In this document: positions 1 through 5,733 of the stretch, one piece after another
Layout: the number at the start of each line of letters is the position of its first letter
How positions within the stretch are numbered: the stretch's first letter is position 1
From: an uncultured Oscillospiraceae bacterium
GTDB lineage: Bacteria > Bacillota > Clostridia > Oscillospirales > Oscillospiraceae
Length of the DNA stretch: 13,461 nucleotides
Direction: 5' to 3'
Assembly (NCBI GenBank): GCA_900757415.1
Contig: CAAENU010000108.1
Span: forward strand, 1-13,461
The notes under the pieces: generated by a model
Told to the model about the DNA's origin: nothing
Seen by the model: the letters and a program-made list of their open reading frames with translations, nothing else
Database searches by the model: none
Program-made: the position numbers and the translations under genes

Positions 1-29
1 CGTTTGCCGCCAGCAAGTTTGAAGATTAG
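1..29 (+). CDS. 3' end of an unidentified plus-strand gene (partial)
   Basis: One frame reads F-A-A-S-K-F-E-D followed by TAG at 27-29, which looks like a natural charged C-terminus. A hairpin follows 11 bp later. The other two plus-strand frames give less protein-like text. Eight codons are too few to name the protein or to prove that it is coding, so this is a guess from composition and from the terminator position. Confidence 0.35.
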
Positions 30-34
30 ACATA

Positions 35-74
35 AACAAATCCTCCGCATGGTCTAAGCCATACGGAGGATTAA
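35..74. terminator. Hairpin terminator between convergent genes
   Basis: Bases 41-52 pair with 59-70 around a 6-nt loop, giving a 12-bp stem. The one imperfect position is a G-U wobble when read on the minus strand. On the minus strand the stem is followed by UUUGUUUAUG, a fair U-tract, so it should stop the lipoprotein transcript. On the plus strand it is followed by UUAACUGUUUU, so it may also serve the gene ending at 29. Confidence 0.75.
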
Positions 75-116
75 CTGTTTTACGGACACCCGTCTATCCA
101 TGCCAACTCTTTTTTC

Positions 117-611
117 TTATTCCGCTTCGCCGGTCACAATGCCGTACATGGTCACCAGCAGCTCCTCCGTGACATTCTTCGTCATGCCCAGCGTATAGCT
201 GACGCCGTCGGAGTGCCACAGCGCGATACCCTGCCCCTCATCGGTAAAGTAACAAGTATAGGGCACATCCTCGGAATCATTGGTGGTCTTTGTCCATTCA
301 TAGTACATGCCGGAGATATCCTGCACCGTCTGGGTCTTTTGGCCCCGGTAGATGTAGGTCTGCCCCTGATAGACGAGGCTCACCTGCGCCAGAGGCGTAT
401 CGCCCTCAATATAGCTGTAGGTGATATCCACCGCCGTAATGGGCACATTCAGGGTGATACCGGTTTTCTCCGTCAGCTCTTCCGCCGTGCACTCATGCGC
501 CGGATTGGGAAGCTGGCTGTTATCCCCCGTATCCTCCGTTTTTTTCGCGGTGCAGGCCGCCAGCGCCAGCACACAGCAGGCTGCCAATACGATTGCAAAT
601 ATTCTTTTCAT
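117..611 (-). CDS. Small secreted lipoprotein of unknown function
   Basis: The product is 164 residues. It opens with a lipoprotein signal peptide: K2-R3, a hydrophobic stretch to about residue 19, and the lipobox L-A-A-C with the lipidated Cys at 20. A polar linker follows (about 21-38), then a soluble domain of about 125 residues rich in Tyr, Thr and Val. The domain includes D-I-S-G-M-Y-Y-E-W near residues 98-106. This pattern resembles uncharacterised lipoproteins of gut clostridia, but I cannot assign a function. The ATG at 611 was chosen over an upstream start at 683 because it places the signal peptide at the N-terminus and has an AAAGGAAA-type ribosome binding site 12 bp before it. It lies 129 bp downstream of pfkA in the same direction. 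No clear promoter or terminator was seen between them, so read-through from pfkA is possible. Confidence 0.8.
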   Translation of the reverse strand: MKRIFAIVLAACCVLALAACTAKKTEDTGDNSQLPNPAHECTAEELTEKTGITLNVPITAVDITYSYIEGDTPLAQVSLVYQGQTYIYRGQKTQTVQDISGMYYEWTKTTNDSEDVPYTCYFTDEGQGIALWHSDGVSYTLGMTKNVTEELLVTMYGIVTGEAE

Positions 612-740
612 GATAGTAAAAACTTTCCTTTCTTTGGGATACCGCCCTTTAGACGCAGTGTCCCTGCAAAAGGTTCCCGGCAAAGATGCCCATCAGCGCC
701 GTTATGCAATGCCGCCGTCAATCATCTCCGCATGCAGCCG

Positions 741-1736
741 TTATTGACCCGTCATGGTCTTCATCACCTGGAACTCTTCCTGATTCAGCGTTTTCATCAT
801 GGACAGGCCCTCATTGATATCCAGATCCATGACCTGATCGTTGTGGATGACCACCACGCGGTTGGTGCCGCCCTCGGCCAGCACGCGCACCGCCTCATAA
901 CCCATGCGGGTGGCGATCACGCGATCCTTTGCCGTGGGACTGCCGCCCCGCTGGATATGGCCCAGAATGGTCACCCGGGGATCAAGACCCAGCTCCTCGC
1001 GGATCTGATCACCCACCTTCATAGCGCTGACGCAGCCCTCGGCTACCACGATCATGAAATTGGTCTTTCCCATCAGTCGGGCCTGGCGGATCTTCTCCGC
1101 CACATGGTCTTCAAAATCATAGGCCGTTTCCGGCACCAGCACCGCCGTTGCGCCTACTGCCAGTCCCACATACAGCGCCAGATATCCGGCGTGGCGGCCC
1201 ATCACCTCCACCACCGAGCAGCGCTCATGGGACTGCATGGTATCCCGCAGCCGGTCAATACACTCCACGGCGGTATTGGCGGCGGTGTCAAACCCGATGG
1301 TATAGTCCGTGCAGACAATGTCATTGTCGATGGTGCCGGGGATTCCCACCACGGAAACGCCCCACTTGCTCAGATCCTGCGCACCGCGGAACGTTCCGTC
1401 GCCGCCGATGGCCACAATGCCGTCCAACCCCAGCAGCTTGCAGGTGTTGGCCGCCTTTTCCTGCCCCTCCGGTGTACGGAATTCATCGCTGCGGGCCGTA
1501 TAGAGAATGGTGCCGCCCCGGTTGATAATACGGCTGACGCTGGAGCTGTCCATCTGCACAAAGTCGCCGTTGATCAGGCCCTGCCAGCCGCGGCGGATAC
1601 CTACCACCTCGATGCCGCGGCTCAGCGCGCTGCGCACCACCGCGCGGATAGCGGCATTCATACCCGGCGCGTCGCCGCCGGAGGTCAATACGCCAATGCG
1701 CTTCACAGCATTTTCCTTGCCTGTGTTTTCCATCAT
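741..1736 (-). CDS. pfkA: ATP-dependent 6-phosphofructokinase
   Basis: This cytoplasmic enzyme phosphorylates fructose 6-phosphate to fructose 1,6-bisphosphate, the committed step of glycolysis. The product is 331 residues, slightly longer than the usual roughly 320 because of a short N-terminal tail. Family signatures appear in order: T-S-G-G-D-A-P-G-M-N (18-27, nucleotide binding), G-G-D-G-T (111-115), P-G-T-I-D-N-D (133-139, with the proton-abstracting Asp at 137), M-G-R-H-A-G-Y (179-185) and G-H-I-Q-R-G-G-S-P (259-267). Gly in GGDGT and Gly in PGTIDND mark the ATP-using type. Pyrophosphate-dependent enzymes usually have Asp and Lys at these places. The start was set at the ATG at 1736, five bases after GAGGTG. 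The ATG at 1733 is also possible. An upstream GTG at 1742 overlaps the ribosome binding site and is unlikely. Confidence 0.97.
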   Translation of the reverse strand: MMENTGKENAVKRIGVLTSGGDAPGMNAAIRAVVRSALSRGIEVVGIRRGWQGLINGDFVQMDSSSVSRIINRGGTILYTARSDEFRTPEGQEKAANTCKLLGLDGIVAIGGDGTFRGAQDLSKWGVSVVGIPGTIDNDIVCTDYTIGFDTAANTAVECIDRLRDTMQSHERCSVVEVMGRHAGYLALYVGLAVGATAVLVPETAYDFEDHVAEKIRQARLMGKTNFMIVVAEGCVSAMKVGDQIREELGLDPRVTILGHIQRGGSPTAKDRVIATRMGYEAVRVLAEGGTNRVVVIHNDQVMDLDINEGLSMMKTLNQEEFQVMKTMTGQ

Positions 1737-1792
1737 ATGCACACCTCGTTATTCTGAGATTTTTTGTTTTCCTCAAAATCATTCCAGTGTAT

Positions 1793-1821
1793 AGTATACC
1801 ACGTTTTCTCCGGCAAGACAA
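1793..1821 (-). promoter_or_regulatory. Promoter of pfkA
   Basis: Read on the minus strand, the -35 box is TTGTCT (1821-1816), the spacer is 17 bp, and the -10 box is TATACT (1798-1793). These match 4/6 and 5/6 of the sigma-A consensus. It leaves a leader of about 50 nt before the pfkA start. Confidence 0.7.
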
Positions 1822-1824
1822 CCG

Positions 1825-1853
1825 TTGAAATCGGCCCGGCGGTGTGGTAAAAT
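1825..1853 (+). promoter_or_regulatory. Promoter of the divergent 84-residue gene
   Basis: The -35 box is TTGAAA (1825-1830), the spacer is 17 bp, and the -10 box is TAAAAT (1848-1853), each 5/6 to consensus. The -35 box lies only 3 bp from that of the pfkA promoter on the other strand. Transcription should begin near 1860, giving a leader of about 28 nt. Confidence 0.7.
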
Positions 1854-1887
1854 GGTGAAAAATCTGTCCCGAAGGGGGATATGGACT

Positions 1888-2142
1888 ATGCATCCGCAGT
1901 TTGAGGGCCTGACGCCGCAGTGGTTCAAGCGGGCCAATGTGTACACCGGTTCTATCGGTGATTTTCGCTATCGGTTTGCCACGGATAAAAAGGAAAACAC
2001 GCTGCGCGCATCGGTTTACAGCATATATTGCTATGAAGCGGCGCGGGATGTGGCGGAGGAAACTTTCCCGTGGGATGAGGCGGGCGTCAAGCAGCTTCAA
2101 GCCTGGGTTCAGGCAAAATACGAGGCCTTTTGCGGTATATAA
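1888..2142 (+). CDS. Hypothetical protein, 84 residues
   Basis: This is a small soluble protein with no signal peptide or membrane segment. The N-terminal half carries aromatic-rich blocks (Q-W-F-K-R near 11-15, G-D-F-R-Y-R-F at 24-30) that suggest beta-strands. The C-terminal half (about 50-82) looks helical, with E-E-T-F-P-W-D at 57-63 and A-W-V-Q-A-K-Y-E-A-F at 72-81. I do not recognise a named family. The ATG at 1888 was chosen because AAGGGGG lies nine bases before it and the promoter at 1825-1853 would transcribe it with a short leader. Upstream in-frame non-ATG starts fall on the promoter itself. It diverges from pfkA and ends before a strong palindromic terminator. Confidence 0.75.
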   Translation: MHPQFEGLTPQWFKRANVYTGSIGDFRYRFATDKKENTLRASVYSIYCYEAARDVAEETFPWDEAGVKQLQAWVQAKYEAFCGI

Positions 2143-2204
2143 GGGGTACATTTCGGTGCCGATACCGCCCCTTTTCGGTACAAATACAGGTCTCTTTTTC
2201 GCAC

Positions 2205-2236
2205 AAAAAATGCACCCGGATCCGGGTGCATTTTTT
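2205..2236. terminator. Perfectly palindromic bidirectional terminator
   Basis: Bases 2211-2230 form a perfect 20-nt palindrome (TGCACCCG-GATC-CGGGTGCA) flanked by A6 on the left and T6 on the right, so the 32-nt unit is symmetric. It gives a GC-rich stem followed by U6 on either strand. It can end both the 84-residue gene (plus) and the ferredoxin-like gene (minus). Confidence 0.9.
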
Positions 2237-2278
2237 CATGGGTATAACCGGCAGCGATCCGGCCGGGCACAGGTTATC

Positions 2279-2321
2279 TGCACCCGCACCCTGTGCACAG
2301 CAGAGGGTGCGGGTGCATTTT
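2279..2321 (+). terminator. Second long hairpin, probable back-up terminator
   Basis: Bases 2279-2292 pair perfectly with 2304-2317 (14 bp, no mismatch) around an 11-nt loop. TTTT at 2318-2321 follows on the plus strand. On the minus strand no U-tract follows, so its role for the ferredoxin-like transcript would be as a 3' stem only. The stem begins with the same TGCACCCG word as the palindrome at 2211-2230. Confidence 0.6.
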
Positions 2322-2350
2322 ACGCATGCACTTGCACCCGCCGCAGGCAC

Positions 2351-3055
2351 TCACATCTGCCGCAGCGTTCCATCGATATTGACGGTGACCACCTGCCAGG
2401 GGATAAATTTTCCGCTTTTTTGCAGCGCGGCCTTGGCGGCTGCCTCCAGCCCGCCGCAGCAGGGTACCTCCATGCGCACAATGGTCAGTGAGCGGATATC
2501 ATTCTGGCTGATGATCTCCGTCAGCTTATCGGTATAATCCACGCCATCCAGCTTGGGACAGCCGATGAGACATACCCGCCCGGCAAGCAGGCGGCTGTGG
2601 AACGAGGCATAGGTAAAGGCGGAGCAGTCCGCCGCCACCAGCAGCGAAGCAGCGTCAAAATACGGCGCGGTCACCGGAGCCAGCTTGATCTGCACAGGCC
2701 AGTTGACGAGTTGGCTCTCCTGCTGGTCGGAAAGCTGCGGCGCGGCGGTCTTTTCACGCCGCAGCTGGCGCATGGCCGCGCCGGGACAGCCGCCGGCATG
2801 GGCAGCCGGGGCGGCTTTGGCGGCCTGCGCCGCCTTGACCGCTGCCTCATCATAGGCGGGCGCCTCACGCTCTTCAAAGGTGATGGCGCCGGCATGACAG
2901 GCGGGAAGGCAATCACCCAGGCCATCACAGTAATGCTCATGCATCAGCCGGGCCTTTCCGTTGACAAGGCCGATGGCCCCCTCATGACAGGCGGTGACAC
3001 ACGCGCCGCAGCCATCGCACTTTTCCTCGTCAATATGAATGATCTTACGGACCAT
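2351..3055 (-). CDS. 4Fe-4S ferredoxin-domain protein with a Cys-containing C-terminal domain
   Basis: The product is 234 residues and presumably cytoplasmic. The first ferredoxin motif has Cys at 13, 16, 19 and 23. The second has Cys at 43, 49 and 53, but Leu46 replaces the expected second Cys (C-D-G-L-G-D-C). His follows the last Cys of each motif where Pro is usual. An Ala-rich linker (about 68-90) leads to a C-terminal domain with further Cys residues at 144, 162, 166 and the pair 199-200 (C-P-K-L-D at 166-170, P-C-C-G-G at 198-202). I recall this architecture from clostridial iron-sulfur proteins often found near Crp/Fnr regulators and hydroxylamine reductase, but the precise function is unknown. 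Electron transfer or redox sensing is an inference. The start has GAGGAGGTCC five bases upstream. It diverges from the antiporter operon across a 343-bp control region. Confidence 0.88.
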   Translation of the reverse strand: MVRKIIHIDEEKCDGCGACVTACHEGAIGLVNGKARLMHEHYCDGLGDCLPACHAGAITFEEREAPAYDEAAVKAAQAAKAAPAAHAGGCPGAAMRQLRREKTAAPQLSDQQESQLVNWPVQIKLAPVTAPYFDAASLLVAADCSAFTYASFHSRLLAGRVCLIGCPKLDGVDYTDKLTEIISQNDIRSLTIVRMEVPCCGGLEAAAKAALQKSGKFIPWQVVTVNIDGTLRQM

Positions 3056-3241
3056 AAACAGGACCTCCTCGTTGATTTCTGCAGCCAGTATACCCTATCG
3101 GCGCCGCCGCGTCTGTTGCATATGTCACATGGATTTGCGATTTTTGTGACAATGTCAGGCAAAAAAGACAGCAGTATCCAAAATCAGCAGAAATTATGAT
3201 TTTCTTAACAAGAAAAAAATAGTACTTTTTTATATTTTTTA

Positions 3242-3270
3242 TTGAAATGACAAATGCGCTATGTTAAAAT
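3242..3270 (+). promoter_or_regulatory. Upstream promoter of the antiporter operon
   Basis: The -35 box is TTGAAA (3242-3247), the spacer is 17 bp, and the -10 box is TAAAAT (3265-3270). The hexamers and spacing are identical to those of the promoter at 1825-1853. An A/T-rich stretch at 3201-3241 lies just upstream where an UP element would sit. Confidence 0.7.
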
Positions 3271-3297
3271 TAAGAATTAGTTAAGATTTCCTTTTTC

Positions 3298-3306
3298 TGG
3301 TAGAAT
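3298..3306 (+). promoter_or_regulatory. Possible second, extended -10 promoter of the antiporter operon
   Basis: TGG-TAGAAT has the TGn extension and a 5/6 -10 box, but no good -35 box lies 16-18 bp upstream. A start near 3313 would give a leader of about 86 nt. It is weaker evidence than the promoter at 3242-3270. Confidence 0.4.
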
Positions 3307-3398
3307 ATTTCACAGCCGCCGGATACATCCCCTGTCCCCGTACAGTCGCATGCATTGGGCGGTTATTTGTTGAAAAGACAGGAGTGGAGCGAGAGAAA

Positions 3399-3875
3399 AT
3401 GATCATGTTTCTGTTTTTGTTTGCCCTTTGGCTGCTGCTCAACGGCAGGGTAACGCTGGAAATCTGCCTGTTTGGCGTGGTGGTGGCCGGCGCGGTATAC
3501 GCCTTCAGCGTCTACGCGCTGGGATTTCACCCCAGCCATGAAAAGCGGCTTTTGAAGCGGCTGGGCGGCTATATCGCCTATGCGGCGGTGCTGATATGGG
3601 AGATCATCAAGGCCAACATGGCGGTAATCCGGGTCATCCTGATCCCTCCACACCGCTATCACACCGCCATTGTACGGGTAAAGGTGCCGCTGAAGAAAAA
3701 CATTTCCCGGGTAATCCTGAGCAACTCCATCACCCTGACGCCCGGTACTGTGACCATCGAACAGAGCGGCGATGATTTTCTGGTGCTGTGTCTGGACAAG
3801 GAAAACGCCGGAAGCATCCCCGACTGGAAGCTGACAAGGATGCTGCGGAAGATGGAGGGCGAAGAATGGAACTGA
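3399..3875 (+). CDS. mrpE: Na+/H+ antiporter subunit E (MrpE/MnhE, MbhA-like)
   Basis: This is a membrane subunit of a Mrp-type cation/proton antiporter complex, needed for assembly and activity in the known systems. The product is 158 residues, the usual size. Two or three hydrophobic segments occur near 2-14, 20-42 and 58-83. A cytoplasmic C-terminal domain follows with the family signature I-L-S-N-S-I-T-L-T-P-G-T (106-117). The ATG at 3399 was chosen because GGAG ends nine bases upstream. An in-frame GTG at 3384 overlaps the AGGAG sequence and is less likely. It is the first gene of a ten-gene operon, and its last ten bases overlap the next start. Confidence 0.95.
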   Translation: MIMFLFLFALWLLLNGRVTLEICLFGVVVAGAVYAFSVYALGFHPSHEKRLLKRLGGYIAYAAVLIWEIIKANMAVIRVILIPPHRYHTAIVRVKVPLKKNISRVILSNSITLTPGTVTIEQSGDDFLVLCLDKENAGSIPDWKLTRMLRKMEGEEWN

Positions 3876-4180
3876 CCATCCAGCAATGCTATAATTACCT
3901 GTTCTGGGGCGTACTGGCGGCGCTGGCGGTATGCGTGATCGCCGTACTGCTCTATATCCTGCGCTCCCGCCTGACCGTGGACCGCATCATCGGCATCAAC
4001 CTGATCGGCACGCTGGTGGTAATCATCATCTGCGCCCTGACCTATGTGCTGGGCGAGGATTATCTGGCGGACATCGCCGTGATCTATGTGGTCATGTCCT
4101 TTATCGCGGTGATGGTGCTGTGCAAGATTTATATTGGCCTGTATGACCGGCGGCGAAAGGAGAAGAAGCATGATCGGTGA
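3866..4180 (+). CDS. mrpF: Na+/H+ antiporter subunit F (MrpF/MnhF, MbhB-like)
   Basis: This is a small integral membrane subunit of the Mrp complex. The product is 104 residues with three hydrophobic helices (about 12-32, 40-61 and 66-92) and a basic C-terminal tail (R-R-R-K-E-K-K). The loop T-V-D-R-I-I-G-I-N (37-45) matches the conserved D-R region of the family. The ATG at 3866 has GGAGG seven bases upstream, inside the end of mrpE. The ten-base overlap with mrpE and eleven-base overlap with mrpG indicate translational coupling. Confidence 0.94.
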   Translation: MELTIQQCYNYLFWGVLAALAVCVIAVLLYILRSRLTVDRIIGINLIGTLVVIIICALTYVLGEDYLADIAVIYVVMSFIAVMVLCKIYIGLYDRRRKEKKHDR

Positions 4181-4523
4181 TTGGATCCGGTTTGGCCTGT
4201 GCGCCGTGTTTATGCTGGCGGGACTGTTCATTATGGTGGTGTCCATCATCGGGTTGTACCGCTTTGACTATGCCCTGAACCGCATCCACGCGGCGGCGCT
4301 GGCCGACACGCTGAGCCTGCTGCTGTTTACGGTGGGCATCCTGATCGCGGTGGGACTGCACGCCGTGGCATGGAAGCTGGCGCTGGTGGTGGCGCTGCAA
4401 TGGCTGACCTCGCCCCTGAGCAGTCACATGCTGAGCATGTTTGAGTATCGGGCTGATTTTAATCTGGCCGAGCATGTTGACCTGAGCGACGCGGAATATC
4501 ACACAGAGGAGGCCGAACAATGA
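4170..4523 (+). CDS. mrpG: Na+/H+ antiporter subunit G (MrpG/MnhG, MbhC-like)
   Basis: This is a small membrane subunit of the Mrp complex, 117 residues. Three hydrophobic helices lie near 6-29, 45-63 and 66-92. The conserved loop N-R-I-H-A-A-A-L-A-D-T (37-47) and the segment L-T-S-P-L-S-S-H (79-86) fit MrpG. The acidic C-terminus (about 99-117) is a little longer than in many homologues. The ATG at 4170 has AGGAG seven bases upstream. The stop overlaps the next start as ATGA. Confidence 0.94.
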   Translation: MIGDWIRFGLCAVFMLAGLFIMVVSIIGLYRFDYALNRIHAAALADTLSLLLFTVGILIAVGLHAVAWKLALVVALQWLTSPLSSHMLSMFEYRADFNLAEHVDLSDAEYHTEEAEQ

Positions 4524-4849
4524 TAACGACCGTTTTCCGTCTGATCCTGCTGGTGGGGCTGATCGTGTGCGCCGCAGCGACGGCGCTGACAAAAAAGCCC
4601 ATGCAGGCCGTGATCATCTATATGGCCTATTCCGTGATCATGTCGGTGGTCTGGATCATGCTGGAGTCCCCGGATCTGGCCATCACCGAGGCGGCGGTGG
4701 GCGCCGGCATTACCAGTCTGCTGCTGTTTTTGACGCTGCGGCGGCTGAACCTGATCGATCAGGACGAGGCGCACCGCCGGCAGGAGGAGATACGCCAAAA
4801 TACGGCTGCCCCCGCGGAGCAGGGAGAGGAGGCAGACCATGTCCAGTGA
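4520..4849 (+). CDS. MbhD-like subunit (DUF4040, equivalent to part of the MrpA C-terminus)
   Basis: The product is 109 residues with three hydrophobic helices (about 4-22, 28-49 and 54-72) and a hydrophilic, charged tail (80-109). The motif S-P-D-L-A-I-T-E-A-A-V-G-A-G (50-63) is the hallmark of the MbhD/DUF4040 domain. In membrane-bound hydrogenase this domain is a separate protein. In Mrp complexes it is usually part of the long MrpA subunit. The Glu in this motif lies in a membrane helix and is a candidate for ion transfer. It overlaps mrpG by four bases and the next gene by eleven. Confidence 0.9.
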   Translation: MITTVFRLILLVGLIVCAAATALTKKPMQAVIIYMAYSVIMSVVWIMLESPDLAITEAAVGAGITSLLLFLTLRRLNLIDQDEAHRRQEEIRQNTAAPAEQGEEADHVQ

Positions 4850-5732
4850 AAAAAGTTTTTTGCGGCGCTGGCTCAGCGGTCAGGTAGACTGGTCGGCCAT
4901 GCTGGAGGAGCAGCCGGAGACGCCTAAGGCGGCGCCTGGCGACCCCTATCAGCCTCACTGGGACGCCGCCGACGCACGGCGGGCCGTGCGCCGGGGCCAG
5001 CGGGCCTATACGGCGCTGGCGGTGGTTCTGTGTCTGGCATTCGCCCTGTTTTTGCTGCTGGCCGTGGCCAACCTGCCGCCCTATGGCAGCGACAGCGCCC
5101 CCACCGTCAACGAGGTGGCGCAGCGCTATGTGGAAAAGGGCACGGAAGAGACCGGCGCGGTGAACACCGTGGCGGGTATGATTCTGGATTACCGTGCTTT
5201 TGATACGCTGGGTGAATCCTTTGTGCTGTTTACGGCCATGTGCGCCGTGACCATGCTGATGAACGCGCCGGGTAAACGCCGGGTACGCAAGTTGGATCAG
5301 GACATAGTGGACTACTATCAGGATCCCATCATCCGCACGATGTGCAAGCTGGTGATCCCCATCATTCTGGTATTCGGCATCTATATCCTGCTCAATGGCC
5401 ACCTCTCCCCCGGCGGCGGCTTCTCCGGCGGCGCTATCATGGCCTCGGCGCTGATCATCTATGCGCTGGTCTGGGGCGGCGAGCGGGCTGCCAGAGCCAT
5501 CCCCGCCAAGGCGGTGCGCATCATCGTGCTGTGCGCGCTGGGGTTTTACGCCTGCTCCAAGACCTATTCCTTCTTTACCGGCGCCAATCACCTGCACTCC
5601 ATTATCTCCCCCGGCACGCCGGGGCGGATCCTGTCCGCAGGTCTGATTCTGCCGCTGAACGTGGCGGTGGGGTTTGTTGTCTGCTGCACCATGTACAGCT
5701 TTTACATGTACTTCAGAAGGGGGGATGTGTAA
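4839..5732 (+). CDS. mrpB: Fused MbhE-MrpB subunit
   Basis: The product is 297 residues with two family modules. An unusual hydrophilic N-terminal extension (about 1-55) precedes a membrane helix (56-78). An MbhE-like part follows, with P-P-Y-G-S-D (80-85) and G-A-V-N-T-V-A-G-M-I-L-D-Y-R-A-F-D-T (106-123) and a helix at 126-142. From about residue 160 the MrpB/MnhB domain begins, marked by N-G-H-L-S-P-G-G-G-F-S-G-G (186-198) and four hydrophobic helices. In thermococcal Mbh these modules are MbhE and MbhF. In standard Mrp the first belongs to MrpA and the second is MrpB. AGGAGG lies just upstream of the ATG at 4839. Confidence 0.92.
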   Translation: MSSEKSFLRRWLSGQVDWSAMLEEQPETPKAAPGDPYQPHWDAADARRAVRRGQRAYTALAVVLCLAFALFLLLAVANLPPYGSDSAPTVNEVAQRYVEKGTEETGAVNTVAGMILDYRAFDTLGESFVLFTAMCAVTMLMNAPGKRRVRKLDQDIVDYYQDPIIRTMCKLVIPIILVFGIYILLNGHLSPGGGFSGGAIMASALIIYALVWGGERAARAIPAKAVRIIVLCALGFYACSKTYSFFTGANHLHSIISPGTPGRILSAGLILPLNVAVGFVVCCTMYSFYMYFRRGDV

Positions 5733-5733
5733 G

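Larger units (their letters stand above)
3056..3398. other. Divergent control region between the ferredoxin-like gene and the antiporter operon
   Basis: No gene is seen here. The left end carries the ribosome binding site of the ferredoxin-like gene and a minus-strand TATACT (3092-3087) without a convincing -35 box. The middle holds an 11-nt palindrome (3147-3157) and a Crp-like half site (3125-3129). Bases of about 3190-3310 are strikingly AT-rich compared with the surroundings and contain two plus-strand promoter candidates and TTAAGA direct repeats. The last 85 bases form the operon leader. Confidence 0.7.

Noticed and set aside
1734..1742. GTG at 1742 as the start of pfkA
   Set aside because: It overlaps the GAGGTG ribosome binding site. 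The ATG at 1736 has proper spacing.
213..1757. A long open frame on the plus strand opposite the lipoprotein and pfkA genes
   Set aside because: It runs antisense to the clearly recognised pfkA, is rich in His, Arg and Gln in the manner of antisense frames in GC-rich DNA, and has no ribosome binding site or recognisable domain.
1825..1887. An earlier non-ATG start for the 84-residue hypothetical protein
   Set aside because: The extra codons coincide with the -35 and -10 boxes of its own promoter, and the ATG at 1888 has a good ribosome binding site.
2205..2340. CRISPR-like array suggested by repeated TGCACCCG words
   Set aside because: The repeats are 8 nt, irregularly spaced and in both orientations, with no uniform spacers and no cas genes nearby.
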